Translations under genes and position numbers: made by a program
Notes under the pieces: model-generated
What the model was told of the DNA's origin: nothing
Seen by the model: only the letters and a program-made list of their open reading frames with translations
Database searches by the model: none
Shown: positions 10,859 through 22,525 of the stretch, piece by piece
How positions within the stretch are numbered: the stretch's first letter is position 1
Layout of the letters: every line of letters starts with the position of its first letter
DNA from: Rozella allomycis CSF55
Taxonomy: Eukaryota > Rozellomycota
DNA: 64,000 nucleotides
Assembly (NCBI GenBank): GCA_000442015.1
Contig: KE560959.1
Coordinates: forward strand, 62,001 to 126,000
Reading direction: 5' to 3'

Positions 10859-12486
10859 ATGGTAACTTTGAATGACCAGGGTATGTCTAAATTGAGAGGT
10901 GAAGCAGCCAAATTACTTCAAAATCGAACAGAACGGTTATTAAAAATGCAGTTAATGAAGAAAATGGCACCAATGAGATATGAAGCCCATCGATTACCAA
11001 TATTTCCATACACCAGAAATCCATGTTCAGTTTGGGGAGTCCTTGTTGACCGATTTTCCCCTGTTTCATTGGATGCATACACGGTAAATCATGCATCTGA
11101 TAAACGCTTTGCTGGAGACCGAACTCCTGTCAAATTGCATAAAAAAGAAAGAGGGAATATAGAAATAGAAAGTGACATTAAGGGAGGAAAAAGAAAATAT
11201 TCAACATTTGTTGCACGTAGTGTATCCCATAGATATTTCAGTTCTTTTGCAAATAGCCGCTTATCAGGTTCTGTAACATTGAAAAGTTCTCTAGTCCAAT
11301 ATTTTACTAATGAAGGGGAAGGTGCTAGAAAATTTGTCGGGCATTTCTTACTCATTTCAAGTGCAATGGTTTTTGGGCTGGTTGTCCTTGGCGGGTTGAC
11401 CCGACTTACTGAGAGTGGATTGTCCATGGTGAATTGGAATTTATTGCATTTTACACCACCAAAGAATGAAGATGAATGGCAAGAATATTTTGAAAAGTAT
11501 AAAGAATTTCCAGAGTACAAATTGTAATATCCCAAAGTCATTATAAAAGGATAAATCAAAACATGACACTGCAGCAATTTAAATTCATTTATTACATGGA
11601 ATTTTTTCACAGGGTTTATGGAAGAATTCTCGGTGGATTTTTCGCTGGAGTTTCGATTCCTATCATTCTGTCCAAGAGCTTAGCATCTCCTGGAACAAAG
11701 AAGGTTTTGGGGTTAATAAATTTAATGATTCTCTCCCAAGTAAAAAATTGGGTTTTTCATAGTTTAGGGCCTCCTAGGATGGTATATGGTTAAAAGTGGT
11801 TTAGATAAAAGAATTGTAGAAAACAATGAATGGCCAAGAGTTTCTCCTTATCGATTGGCTGCACATTTGTCTTCGGCTTTCATCATTTATTTGACAATGC
11901 TAATAAAAGGAATGTCTGTATTGAGAAAACCCATTGTATTCGAAGTATAAATTTCCTTTACCCTTAAAAAGACTGGAGTTGAAACAATTAAGAGACTTAG
12001 AAGTTTCAAAATGAGCAACCATGTCCTCTCTGGATGTATTTTAATTACTGCGATAACTGGTAAACTTTACAAATAAGTAAAAGAGGTGCTTTTGTAGCAG
12101 GAAATGATGCAGGGTTAGTTTACAATTCATTCCCTAAAATGGGAGATTTCTGGGTTCCTCCCGAAGTTTTGTATTTGGAACCAAAATGGAAGAATATATT
12201 TGAAAATTCAGCAACTGTGCAATTAATTCACAGATGGCTTGCCATTTCTACCGGGTCTGGTATTTTGGCGGTTTGGTATAAATCGAGAAAAGTTCCGCTT
12301 CCTAACAGGGTGAGGTTCGCTATGAATTTACTTGGCGGTGCCACGATTGCTCAAATCACTCTTGGAATCACTACATTACTAATGTTCGTACCAGTTTCAA
12401 TTGCATCGCTACACCAAGCTGGCTCTTTAGTTCTCTTGACCTCATCTTCTTACCTTGTTCACCTGTTGAAAAACATTCCGAAATAA
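10859..12486 (+). CDS. COX15: haem A synthase COX15, mitochondrial
   Basis: Introns at 11524-11549, 11740-11767, 11945-11971 and 12060-12085 give 506 codons. COX15 converts haem O to haem A for cytochrome c oxidase in the inner mitochondrial membrane. Family signatures are LGGLTRLTESGLSM, the EFFHRVYGR motif with a haem-ligand histidine, GWYMVKSGL, LHxAGSLVLLTSS and HRWLA, with about eight membrane spans. Before the first span there is an unusually long N-terminus of about 150 residues. Only its last part (RKYSTFVARSVSHRYFSSF) looks like a mitochondrial presequence. The start is the first in-frame ATG; ATGs further in are possible. Confidence 0.93.
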
Positions 12487-12556
12487 AAAATGACAAAACT
12501 CTTCTTAATCCACCATTATTATCACAAGACAAATATGTCCCACGAATAATTCAGGC

Positions 12557-12570
12557 GGCTTTAGTAAGCC
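12557..12570 (-). terminator. 3' stem-loop of histone H3 mRNA (5-bp stem)
   Basis: On the mRNA strand, 13 nt after the H3 stop codon, GGCTTACTAAAGCC forms a 5-bp stem with a 4-nt loop (ACTA). Position and the GG..CC stem ends match the metazoan and protist histone mRNA stem-loop bound by SLBP, but the stem is one base pair short of the usual six. It is weaker evidence than the H4 hairpin. Confidence 0.5.
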
Positions 12571-12583
12571 TTTCAATTACTAA

Positions 12584-13477
<894 letters not shown>

Positions 13478-13499
13478 AAGAAAAAAATCTCGTGTTCAA

Positions 13500-13515
13500 G
13501 GCTTCTTTAGAAGCC
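13500..13515 (+). terminator. histone-type 3' stem-loop of H4 mRNA
   Basis: GGCTTCTTTAGAAGCC starts 23 nt after the H4 stop. It has a 6-bp stem and a 4-nt loop (TTTA), the exact geometry of the replication-dependent histone mRNA stem-loop, and is preceded by CAA as in the consensus. In organisms with SLBP this structure replaces the poly(A) tail. A conventional AATAAA-like signal (AAAATAAAAG) follows shortly, so both types of 3' end are possible. Confidence 0.68.
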
Positions 13516-13569
13516 ATTAAAATAAAAGATATACAATTGCTAGTAAATATTGATCAATAAAATCCATAT

Positions 13570-14220
13570 TTAATTACATATACTGCCTTTTTGATTTTGA
13601 TATGACAAATAAGAGTTCCATCCCAATCCTATTGTACATACAAAGGGCAGACGTAAACCTAATGGAACAAAATAAAAATTAAACATTTGAACGGCCGGCC
13701 AAATTTTATAGTTAGTCATTAATGTGGACCACCAAACCTACGTTTTTCAGACACATTCCTATACCTTTTGAAGTTTACTTTGTATCTTATCGAATGGTAT
13801 TCGTTCCAAGAGGCCATTGAAAACAAAAAATAAGCCCGTGGTAAATGGTGCATACACAATTTGATCGAGGAATACTTTCTTTGCCATATCTATACCTTTT
13901 ATTAACATTCCAGTTACTTTTTAATGGATGAGACTCAATAACCACTCTTTCAAGAATTTTATACCATAAATTTAATGAGGGACCCTTATTATATTTCGTT
14001 GTGCGAAGGCTACCGTCACAAAATACCCAATGAACATAAATCTTGCTGTCCTGATTTGATCATAATCTTTATAATCCCGCTTTTCTATTCCAATTTGAGA
14101 GACAATATCTCCTGCTCCGGCAAGTACGCCTGGATATTAAAATAGAAATTGATTATCACCTGCTAATAAGCAATTTGAAAAATTTGGATGCCTCTGTAAA
14201 AATGAAATAAGTGGTCTCAT
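13570..14220 (-). CDS. Mpv17/PMP22-family membrane protein
   Basis: Four introns (14130-14159, 13985-14013, 13879-13906, 13738-13764) join five exons into 178 codons, the usual family size. Recognised landmarks are GVLAGAGDIVSQ with EKRDYKDYD after it, GPSLNLWYKIL, KVFLDQIVYAPF, and the C-terminal WWSTLMTNYKIWPAVQ and NFYFVPLGLRLPF with GLGWNSYLS. Members are four-span channels of the inner mitochondrial or peroxisomal membrane (Mpv17, Sym1, PMP22, PXMP2). Which branch this belongs to cannot be told here. No single exon is longer than about 65 codons, so the gene is invisible to simple ORF scans. Confidence 0.9.
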
Positions 14221-14445
14221 GAAATTGGAGGAAATCCTTGCTCTATTGAGAATCCGTGTGGTGGCAAAGCGCCACTTCGCGTTCGCAGCGAATTATAATT
14301 AGATCAAGATCAATGTTTAGTTTGCATTAATCAATGTAGATAAGTCAAAGACTCGATGGGCATTTTCTCTTATTGCTTTTACGCTGTCATGTAGCATTTT
14401 TACCAGCACCCAAGAAATTTTTGGCATTTATTTATTTTTCTAAAG

Positions 14446-14766
14446 TCAGTTAATATCACTTTCTAATTTCTTTATTAAAAGATTTGAAAAATAGAACTTG
14501 AATTGAGGGGAAACATTGTTGAGTAAAGCCTCAAAATTCTCAAACAACATTCCATCTGCCCCATGCTGTTCACGAAGCTAAAATATATCATGGATTTGCG
14601 TTACTAAAAATCCTTTTTGCGAAAATGATATGTTAACTGTTTTTGAATCAATCGTAGTTATAGAAAATTTTATCTCGCTCCTATCGTATGAAAAAAATCG
14701 GTGACATAGAATAAATCCTTCATACTCTTTTAACAAAACCGTTAATTCTTGTTTTAAATCTAACAT
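14446..14766 (-). CDS. GSKIP-domain protein
   Basis: Two exons, split by a 27-nt intron at 14578-14604, give 97 codons. The pattern of helix, beta-meander (EIKFSITTIDSKTVNISFS), KGFL, then yExxEALLNNVSPQFKFYF and LLIKKLE matches the GSKIP domain (DUF727), where SPAYREAFGNALLQRLE ends the fold. In animals GSKIP binds GSK3-beta and anchors PKA; similar domains occur in the CLU protein. This one is a stand-alone domain. Its ATG is 33 bp from the divergent PEX16 ATG. Confidence 0.68.
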
Positions 14767-14799
14767 TTTCTAACTTTTCGAAAATAGAAATTTCTGGTG

Positions 14800-16005
14800 A
14801 TGACTTATGCGACCTTCTTATTAAAAAATGCATCATCGGTGGCGTCTATAGAAAATTTGATTCGTTCACTCACGTATTTACTTCCAGGTAGCAGTAATGA
14901 TCCCAATAAATTCAGGAAAATTTCATGATGCGGAATTGGCTTCTCAAATTGGTAATGACTTTTGTACATTAGACATGAAGTATATTCTGGGATGAATTTG
15001 CTTTCTTCTTATCACGACTTGATTTTGTCAAAAAAGATCAAGCCTCAAATTGCCTCCCTCCAACAGCTACATTCATTGTTCCATAGAAAAAATACCATAT
15101 ATAAGTATTTGTCGTCCATTCTTTACATTCTGAAAACTATAGAAGTGGTCCTTGAAATGGCTATTCACAGAAAAGCGGGACAATCAAAATGGGAATGGAT
15201 AGTTGCATTGGAGGGCATAAAGTAATGCTGCATTTATTTTTCAATAGATCTATTTGTAAATTGGCCATGCTTTGTTTTTCTGGAGGAAGATTACTGATTC
15301 ATCCATTTTTGCCAGAAAGAACAGTTGTTCTTGAAGGTTGTGAGATTAAATGATATACATATAGATGCAAAGGAGAATGAAGGTTACCGGGGCTTTATGG
15401 CGAATAAATCTTTTGCTATGTTGGAGAGCATGCATATCAAAAAAGGTTTGAAAGCATCTGTCTCAGAGTATCTAACTGAACATGCCGCCTCAGTACCTCT
15501 CCTTAGACCAGAAAGAATTGTTCCTCCATTATCAAAAATAGAACTTTTTCAAGAAGTGATGCACATTTTAAGACCATTATTTTACGGTATATATATCATT
15601 CTTTTCCGATTAAGCTCTTTTGGTACGAAAATTGGGAACGAAAGACTGGAGACCTTGGCTCATATCGTTGTTACTAGAAATTTACTCGCAATCGAAAGGC
15701 ATCAAAGCTTTCATTTTAGATTCCCAGTCAAAGCAAGGGGAATCGTTGGAACATACTGAAAGGAAACGCCGTCTTCTTTCGTTTTTGATGTATTTACTTA
15801 GAAACCCTTTTTATGAAGCCTTTGTAAAGTAGTCAACATTATTAATAAACAAAAGGTCCAAAATCGATAATTTACAAGAAAAGATGGCAACACGGCCTCT
15901 CATTTCTGTCTTTTCAAGTACTAAATCAAACTAATTGATATAGACATTATAAGGGATTATCAGCCTTTGTGGGAAACATACTATTTTTATACATCATCGT
16001 CATAA
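14800..16005 (+). CDS. PEX16: peroxisomal membrane biogenesis protein PEX16
   Basis: Seven introns (14888-14915, 14952-14980, 15222-15247, 15337-15364, 15587-15614, 15829-15855, 15918-15943) give 337 codons, close to human PEX16 (336). PEX16 recruits PEX3 and inserts membrane proteins into peroxisomes from the ER. Conserved points are IENLIRSLTYLLPGKF, VYSGMNLLSSYHD, the LEGIKSICKLAML helix, RPLFYALLVRKLG with DWRPWLISL, LLRNPFYEAFVKSK and the C-terminal YYFYTSSS. Introns in every conserved block sit exactly where the family sequence continues. Confidence 0.93.
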
Positions 16006-16023
16006 TTCATTATCATATAAACA

Positions 16024-17723
16024 ATGTTCCTATATTTATTTGTTATTATTATGAACATTGGTTTAATTGTAACAACCGCCATTTTTGCAGTTCTTGTACT
16101 CGTTGGTGCAATCTATTTCCTTGTCTATTTTCAACATCCAGAAGACAAGTGGGTCGCATGGCTTCCAAAGCTTGTTGTTGTAAATACTTTCGGCCCATAA
16201 AGATTTAAGGTTTATGGAGTATTTGTCGCTTGTTGCAATGTTCTTCTACTACCACTTGACGTGGCTAATCAGAACCTGTAATTTACATGACATAAAGTAA
16301 AAGGGGTTACTTATCATCCGGAGGCTTACCGATGGAGACTCTCAACTATATTTTCTTCATGTCTACTGTGGTTTTATGTATTTGTGTTATTCCCTTTACA
16401 GTTTTCTACTATGAAGGTGCTGATAATCCTGATGGCGAGTAAGTATAACACTAACAAATATTTAGGCCTAATATATTTTCCCAGGCCTTCAATGGATTTA
16501 AATACCTGTTGTTTTCTCTGGGATTATTTATTTTGGTTGTTGCACCGGCATATTGGTTCTTAGGGTATGCCGAAGTCAGCACCGTGATAATTACTGGAAA
16601 TTTTATTAATGGGACAAGTTCTATAACAGGCAATTATTGTGATGCGACCTTGGGGTTGAAAGTAAACAACTAAATTGAAGACACATAGTGCGCAATGACT
16701 ACTACAGTCGAGAAAGTTACCGTTTCTTTAATAATATACGTCATCGCGATGACGACACTAATGGGCTGGATCTTGTTCTCAGTTTTTGGCGGAATCGGAT
16801 TGTTTTCCCTGCCCGTTGACTTGCTTTTAAGTTTCAAAAATAGACCAAAACCATTGAAGAAGAGCGAGTACATAGAAAAGAAAAAGATCATTGGCGAGGT
16901 AGCGACAGCCTTAATGAAAAATGCAGAAGCCTTGAAACTTGAAGAGAAAGCACTGGGTTCGAACAAAAACAGCAGAGTTAATAAAAGGGCGAGAGTATTT
17001 CGAGCTAAAGAAGCAGAGTTTAAAAGGGTACTAATAAGTCGTTATTAATCACAGGATGTGTATCTTCTTGAAGAGAGTTATAAAAAATTAGAAGCAGCCT
17101 ACAAAATTGGGACCGAAAATCCAGTAGTCACCGTATTTAAAGGAATAACTGGAATAATTGGATTTTTGATATCGTTTTTGTGGTTTATACATTTGCTAAT
17201 ATATGTTTTACCCGTGTCTTTAAACTATAACTCCCTTTCCACATTTTTAAATGATATATTTGTAGGTCTAGAAAGCTCAGTGCCATTTATTGGAACATTT
17301 TTGTATGGTTTATTTTCCTTCTGGCTACTTGTTTGTACAATAAAGGGGGCCATATCAGTGGGCATCAGAGTTCTATTCGTCCAAATACATCCAATGAAGT
17401 AATTTCTTTGTACACCTATAAAAGGATTGGGGAAACATTTATGAGCTCATTGTTGTTCAATGTGGGACTAATAAATTACGCATCATTGTCCGTCGTTCAA
17501 TTTTGTTCTATCGCCTTTGCAGAGTATGCAAGATACACATCTATAATGTGTAATCTTCATTTGTTCTTGTAATCTAGCCTTGTTTTCCACGCAAGTCCAA
17601 AATCTGGCTTATCTCAAGTATGGATACATAATTTTTATTTGGATCTTCATGTCTTTTGCAGCATTTAGCACTCTGTACTTAAAACTTCGCCCCGTGAAAA
17701 AAATAAAGAAAGTTGAGATATAG
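16024..17723 (+). CDS. LMBR1-like multispan membrane protein
   Basis: Seven introns (16180-16209, 16278-16303, 16439-16465, 16662-16688, 17028-17054, 17399-17424, 17550-17577) give 502 codons. The product has about nine membrane spans and the LMBR1-family signatures LLLPLDVANQ, IPFTVFYYEG, FGGIGLFSLPVDLL, HPM..GETFMSSLLFNV and VQFCSIAFAEYA. Animal relatives are LMBR1, LIMR and the lysosomal cobalamin transporter LMBD1. The fungal and protist branch has no firm function. The ATG follows the PEX16 stop by only 18 bp on the same strand. Confidence 0.88.
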
Positions 17724-17758
17724 TTGCTTTTTTAACGTTCAAGCCACTAATTACTATT

Positions 17759-18061
17759 ATGAGCAAGTACTGAACTACAGTGGTATCAAAAGGGCAACTC
17801 TTGTAAGAATATTTAGCCAGGCAGGGACAGGATACCATTACACTGTACGAAAGGTTAAGGGGGCAGAAAAAATTGTTCGACGCAAGCACGATCCAATTGG
17901 TAATTTTAGTGTCTGGATAATATTAAGTTAATCGACATGTAATATTTTCAGAGGATTTGCCGAAATTTGACATTGAAAAATACTCAAGACATCTACCTAG
18001 TTACAAAACTGTTTATCATCACGAAGCTTCTCATGAAAATGTAAAAAATGAATCTAAATAA
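17759..18061 (+). CDS. MRPL33: mitochondrial ribosomal protein bL33m
   Basis: Three exons (introns 17767-17792 and 17900-17927) encode 82 residues. MSKATLVRIFSQAGTGYHY, KIVRRKHDPIVNRHVIFSE and the short basic core match bacterial and mitochondrial L33 (KATLVRLxSxAGTGYxYxTxR, KYDPxVxxHVLF). An acidic, histidine-containing tail of about 30 residues follows the L33 domain. The first exon carries only the ATG and five more coding bases. The protein sits in the large mitoribosomal subunit. Confidence 0.9.
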
Positions 18062-18149
18062 AATATTACAACCGATTATTATTTTAATCAGTTGATCTTC
18101 GTGATTTTTTAGTTTGTTAGTATTTTGTGTGGCTCAAGTTTGACAAAAA

Positions 18150-18611
18150 ATGACGTCGCCATCAAAGTTGGTTATCGTAATGAAAAAGGTCTCTATGAGA
18201 TCTAACGAAAAGAAAATAAAAACTTTTGCCAGAAAATTCGCTGAGTTTGAAGACCAAGAGGTCGAATTTCAAAAATTTAATACAACTGCCAGACTGTGGT
18301 TTAAAGTAAAAAATCTAATTAGTATTATTAAGGATAGAGACGAAGAATTCATCAGATCTCTCGCTGATAAACTCGATGGAAAGAAATTTGGCGACAAGAT
18401 CATAAATGTGGTTGTTGACGAAAATTCCACCCATTTTAAAGGTAATGGAAATAAAGAGAAAAAGAAAAACAAAAATGTGAAAAAGAAAGTTGAAAAACAT
18501 GTGGATGAAACTAAAAAAGGAATGGACCAAACTTTAGACAAAGAATGCATACAATCGCCTGAAGTTAAAAATGAAGTTTCCCATGAAAACACAACAAATG
18601 AAAATAAATAA
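18150..18611 (+). CDS. tandem copy of the TRM2/TRMT2A N-terminal domain
   Basis: This short gene is a paralogue of the first 90 residues of the methyltransferase gene at 18701. The shared block (VSMRSNEKKIKTFARKFAEF and following RLWFK, EEFIRSLADKLDGKKFGDKIINV) is about 80% identical. It then has its own lysine-rich, acidic tail and stops, with no catalytic domain. A 27-nt intron at 18306-18332 sits at the same place as the 28-nt intron of the full gene; being 3n and stop-free it is hidden in the reading frame. The bases before both ATGs (TTTTGTGTGGCTCAA) are also shared, so the promoter was copied. The duplicated domain resembles the RNA-binding N-terminus of TRMT2A. Confidence 0.75.
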   Translation: MTSPSKLVIVMKKVSMRSNEKKIKTFARKFAEFEDQEVEFQKFNTTARLWFKVKNLISIIKDRDEEFIRSLADKLDGKKFGDKIINVVVDENSTHFKGNGNKEKKKNKNVKKKVEKHVDETKKGMDQTLDKECIQSPEVKNEVSHENTTNENK

Positions 18612-18700
18612 ATTAAAATTTCCAATGTGTTAGTTGAGTTATCAATTCTTTTTTAATTATCAAAACATAAATATTTTGTGTGGCTCAACTTTTTTCGAAC

Positions 18701-20424
18701 ATGTCTTTGGCATCAAAACTGGTGATAGTCATGAGAAAAGTCTCTATGAGATCCAACGAAAAGAAAATAAAAACGTTTGTCAGACAATTTGCTCAATTTG
18801 AAGATCAAGAGGTCCAATTTCAAAAATTCAAGACAACCGCTAGATTATGGTTTAAAGTAAAATATTTAATCCTATTATATCGAGGATAAAGATGAAGAAT
18901 TTATTAGAACTCTTGCCGATAAACTTGATGGAAAGAAATTTGGTGAAAAAATTATAAACGTGATTGTTGACGAAAATACAACACACTTTAATAGAGATAA
19001 AACGAGAAATATAAATAAAAATATAACTGTTCCGGATTCGATCTCTGAAAGGGTTTGCCCTTTAGTCAATGTGCCCTATGAACAACAACTTAAGCTAAAG
19101 CAAGAGAAAGCACAAAAAGTTATGAAGGATGTTGAAACTAAAAGCAAAACTCTAGAGTAATCATTTAAGGGGTGAATAAAAAGACCTGGTCAAATATTAG
19201 TGAAAGAATGTTTGCCATCACCCGTAGTTAATCATTATCGCAACAAATGTGAATATTCCTTTGGATTGGACTCCAATGGAAGTAAAACAATAGGCTTTAG
19301 AAGCGGATCGTTTGGAAAATCAGTGACCATGTTTCCAGATGAAAAATGTCTTCACTTGCCAGCATATTCAATTCCTCTATTGACGATTGTTCAAGTAAAA
19401 TGCATTTCAGATTTAAATAAGAAATATGTTCAAGAATCTGAACATCAAGTTTATGACGAGCAAATTCATAGTGGTGTTTGGAGACTATTAATGGTTAGAC
19501 ATTCTTCTGATGGTCAACGTAAGGAATAATGAAACTTGTTTTTAGTTCTTGTTGCATTTCAAATACATCCACAGAACCTTTCAGAGGACGTAATATCAAA
19601 AATCAAGCAAGACTTGGTCAATGCCTTGTCATCCTTTACTGTAACCGTTGGAGAAATCGAATTTAAAATTTCGGGCATAATTATTCAAGTATGTTATAGA
19701 TTTCTTTGTAATGTAGCTTTCGAAAAGTCTTAGTAACGTTTTTGACAATAATCCAAACTGCCAGGAAGAGTTAATTTATGGACAAGATTTTGTTACCGAA
19801 AAGCTATTTGACTTGAGTTTTCAAATATCCCGTGCATCATTTTTTCAAGTTAATACGAAAGGCGCAGAAACTCTTTATTCCGAAATCTGCAATCAATGCG
19901 AAGTCGATGAAAACACAATTATTTTAGATTTGTGTTGCGGTACTGGAACTATTGGCCAAGTTATTTCATCAAAAGTGAAAAAAGTGATCGGGGTCGAATT
20001 GGTTTATGAAGCTGTTGAAGACGCCAAGAAAAACGCCAAGATAAATGGTAAAGAATAATTATGGGAGTAATTTAGGCATTCAAAATGTAGAATTTATTTG
20101 TTCTAAAGTTGAAGACGCCATAGGAAATATTCTATCAGGTCTGGACCCTACTGAAAGGGTAGTCGCAATTTTGGATCCACCAAGGGCAGGAATTCGTAAT
20201 AATTAAAGCATATTAATATAGATAAATCTGTCATAAAATCTATTATAAAAGCTTCATTCATCAAGCACATTGTTTATGCTTCTTGTAAACCTGAACTAGC
20301 AATGAACAACTTTATTCAATTAACTGACCAGACGGGTAACTTTAAGGTTACAAATGTAGTACCCGTCGACATGTTTCCACACACCGAGCATTATGAACTT
20401 TTATTAACATTTAAAAGAGAATAA
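18701..20424 (+). CDS. TRMT2A: tRNA (uracil-5-)-methyltransferase, TRMT2A/Trm2-like
   Basis: Seven introns (18857-18884, 19157-19183, 19395-19421, 19519-19545, 19689-19716, 20048-20075, 20196-20221) give 510 codons. It should make m5U54 in tRNA using S-adenosylmethionine. After the RNA-binding N-terminal domain come NKCEYSFG, GFRSGSFG, GVWRLLMVR, SFFQVNTKGAETLY, the SAM loop ILDLCCGTGTIGQV, DPPRAGI, and the nucleophile motif YASCKPE with VDMFPHTEHYELL. The third intron is 27 nt, 3n and stop-free, so it is the least certain; without it nine residues would be added between IVQ and KYVQ. Confidence 0.92.
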
Positions 20425-20478
20425 ATAATCATTTATTTGCTATTGCTCCTTATTCCATTTGCTGAAAGACCATGGCTC

Positions 20479-21299
20479 CTATTGTTGGTATACGAGCATT
20501 TTTACCGCATTTTTCGGACCAATCAAAGTATTCACAATTGTTAATTGTTTTATCAATGTTTCAAGGCAGGTCTCTTGCTTTTTTGATGGTCCAAAATTGT
20601 CTATTCAAATCTGATTTGTTTCATTACTTAAAATTGCCCTATTAACTAGAGATGCAATAGAACTTTTCCTATCTTCATTCAAATAAAATGCTGAAGGGGA
20701 TTGATAAGGATTTTCATATGCAATTAAAGACACTATATCCTGTCTAAATATCGACTAGATGATACCTGCAGCGCTTTCATATATTCTTCCTTAGTTTGAG
20801 CAATTGGTCCAAGCACAGATTGAGCGTATTCTAGTGCTTCCTTTGATTTTCCATTCCTCAAGAATTCAATAAAACGTTGGCATAGTAGCTCAAAACAAGC
20901 ACTTGTCAAACTTTCAGGCGGTAATTTTGTCCAATGCACATGACTGTTTGCATTGGTAGCTAGTGATTTAGGAAACTTTGCCCAGCAAAGATCTAATGCT
21001 TCTTCAATACACCCAAGTTGTATACAGCGATAAATAACTTTCATTGACACTAGTTCATTTTTACCTTTACGGTCCCCTAATGTCCTCCACGCATAACTTG
21101 TAATGTCAAATTGACTTTGGTTTGTACTATTGTCAATTTCCATCGATTCCTCTGGATTCTCTCCACAAACTGCGTGAAGGAATGCATTGGCTGTCTCTTC
21201 ATAACATTCATCAACTAAATAATTGAATACAATTCTCTGGACATCTGTAACGCATATAACTTCATTCGAAAAACTTTCTTCCAATTCTTGTCCTAGCAT
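20479..21299 (-). CDS. LisH-CTLH-CRA protein (GID8/RanBPM-type)
   Basis: Introns at 20740-20765 and 20601-20627 give 255 codons. A LisH motif (IVFNYLVDECYEETANAFLH) is followed by an acidic insert, a CTLH block (IYRCIQLGCIEEALDLCWAKF) and a CRA domain (DIVSLIAYENPYQSP, ASLVNRAIL). These modules build the GID/CTLH E3 ubiquitin ligase, where Gid8/TWA1 and RanBP9/10 use this order. No SPRY domain is present, so Gid8 or a SPRY-less RanBPM relative is most likely. The GID complex degrades gluconeogenic enzymes in yeast; the target here is unknown. Confidence 0.8.
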
Positions 21300-21349
21300 T
21301 TGACAAGGGTATAGTAGAAGTCATATGATAAAATTATTTAAATGGTAAT

Positions 21350-22369
21350 TTATTCATAATGATTCGCTCGTCTTCTTGATCTACTTTCAAAAGTTGAAAT
21401 GTTAGGTCTTTCGTATTCCGATGGTGGCTGAAGATTAGTTAGATCAGTTTCATCCCAATATTTTTTGGTTAAAAAGTCTTCAGCGTTAGGAAACTCTGGA
21501 GTCAAATCAAAACATCGATGTGCGACTCTTGTCCTTATTACATCGTCGAATTCTTCATTTGTTTTTGGATTATAGCCCTGAATTTTGAATTGCTCCTTTT
21601 TTATGAAAGCACCATAGAAATGGATTGGATGGAATCTTTGAAGTAGATTTTCAAAAGAGCCGTAGGTTCCAATTAAGCGATCTAAAAGTGTGATCGTGGA
21701 TACTTCATGAATTGATTTCTTCCCGTACTCTGACAATGCCATCATGGCTATAGTGTTTCTCCTACATTCATATTGATGGCGCCACATAACAACTTGGTCA
21801 GAGTCAATATTTTCATTTACCATCTATCAGTTCTTTGTTAGATGGGACATTAAATAATCTGCAGTCAAAATTTCCGAATCCTTGCCTTGATTTTATGAAA
21901 TAAAATATTTTTACGTCATATGAATGTTCTTATCTTCCCAATTATACAAATTTAGGTAGTAGTTAAATCTTGCCGCTGCAAAGGACGCGGTAGTTGATGC
22001 CAATTTAGAAATCCTGCCTCCATACTTGGTTTGAACCCCATAAAATGGATCTACTCCTTTAAATATAAGGGAAATTTCATCTGATTGTACAAAGGCTGTG
22101 CATGCGTTAGTCTCGGCCAAAAGGTCTTTTCCGGTATTCAGTAAGCTATATGTTATACGTTCATCAAATGGCTTTTTGCATCTTTTTGTAAAGTTTTTAA
22201 AATTGGAACCATCAAGTCTCATAATGTAAGGCAAACTGGGATTCAGCATCAGGTCAAACTCTTGCTCATAATTCTTCACTTGTGTTGTAAGAGCATCACA
22301 TGTTTTTCTATTATAAAAGCGCCACTGATCGAACAATTATATTAGACTTACTGGGGAAGGTGTGGGCAT
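21350..22369 (-). CDS. Thg1-like 3'-5' RNA polymerase (TLP type)
   Basis: Three introns (22325-22351, 21886-21914, 21793-21820) give 311 codons. The first exon carries only MPTPSP. The active-site elements of Thg1 are present: RLDGSNFKNFTKRCKKPFDE with a metal-binding aspartate, and AFVQSDEISLIF with the second metal ligand pair. The eukaryotic Thg1 motif HINNLYN is replaced by ECRRNTIAMMAL, as in Thg1-like proteins, which repair truncated tRNAs in the 3'-5' direction rather than adding G-1 to tRNA-His. A C-terminal extension of about 60 residues is poorly conserved and RS-rich at the end. Confidence 0.85.
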
Positions 22370-22525
22370 TTCAAGTCGCTGTATTCCAGAATTTCACTTA
22401 TATCCAAAAATTGCCTTCGAAAAGGCAATGGCAAAAAAACAAGATTGAATTACTTTGGCAGGATGTTCAATTTATATTTTGCATTATCGCCTTTAAATTC
22501 TCATTTACAATTTTCGAAATTTCAC

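Noticed and set aside
11520-12090. In-frame stops in COX15 suggesting a pseudogene
   Set aside because: All fall in 26-28 nt GT..AG introns, and the spliced protein is intact.
18841-18900. Apparent one-base frameshift in the methyltransferase gene compared with its upstream copy
   Set aside because: The difference lies inside an intron present in both copies (28 versus 27 nt); splicing removes it.
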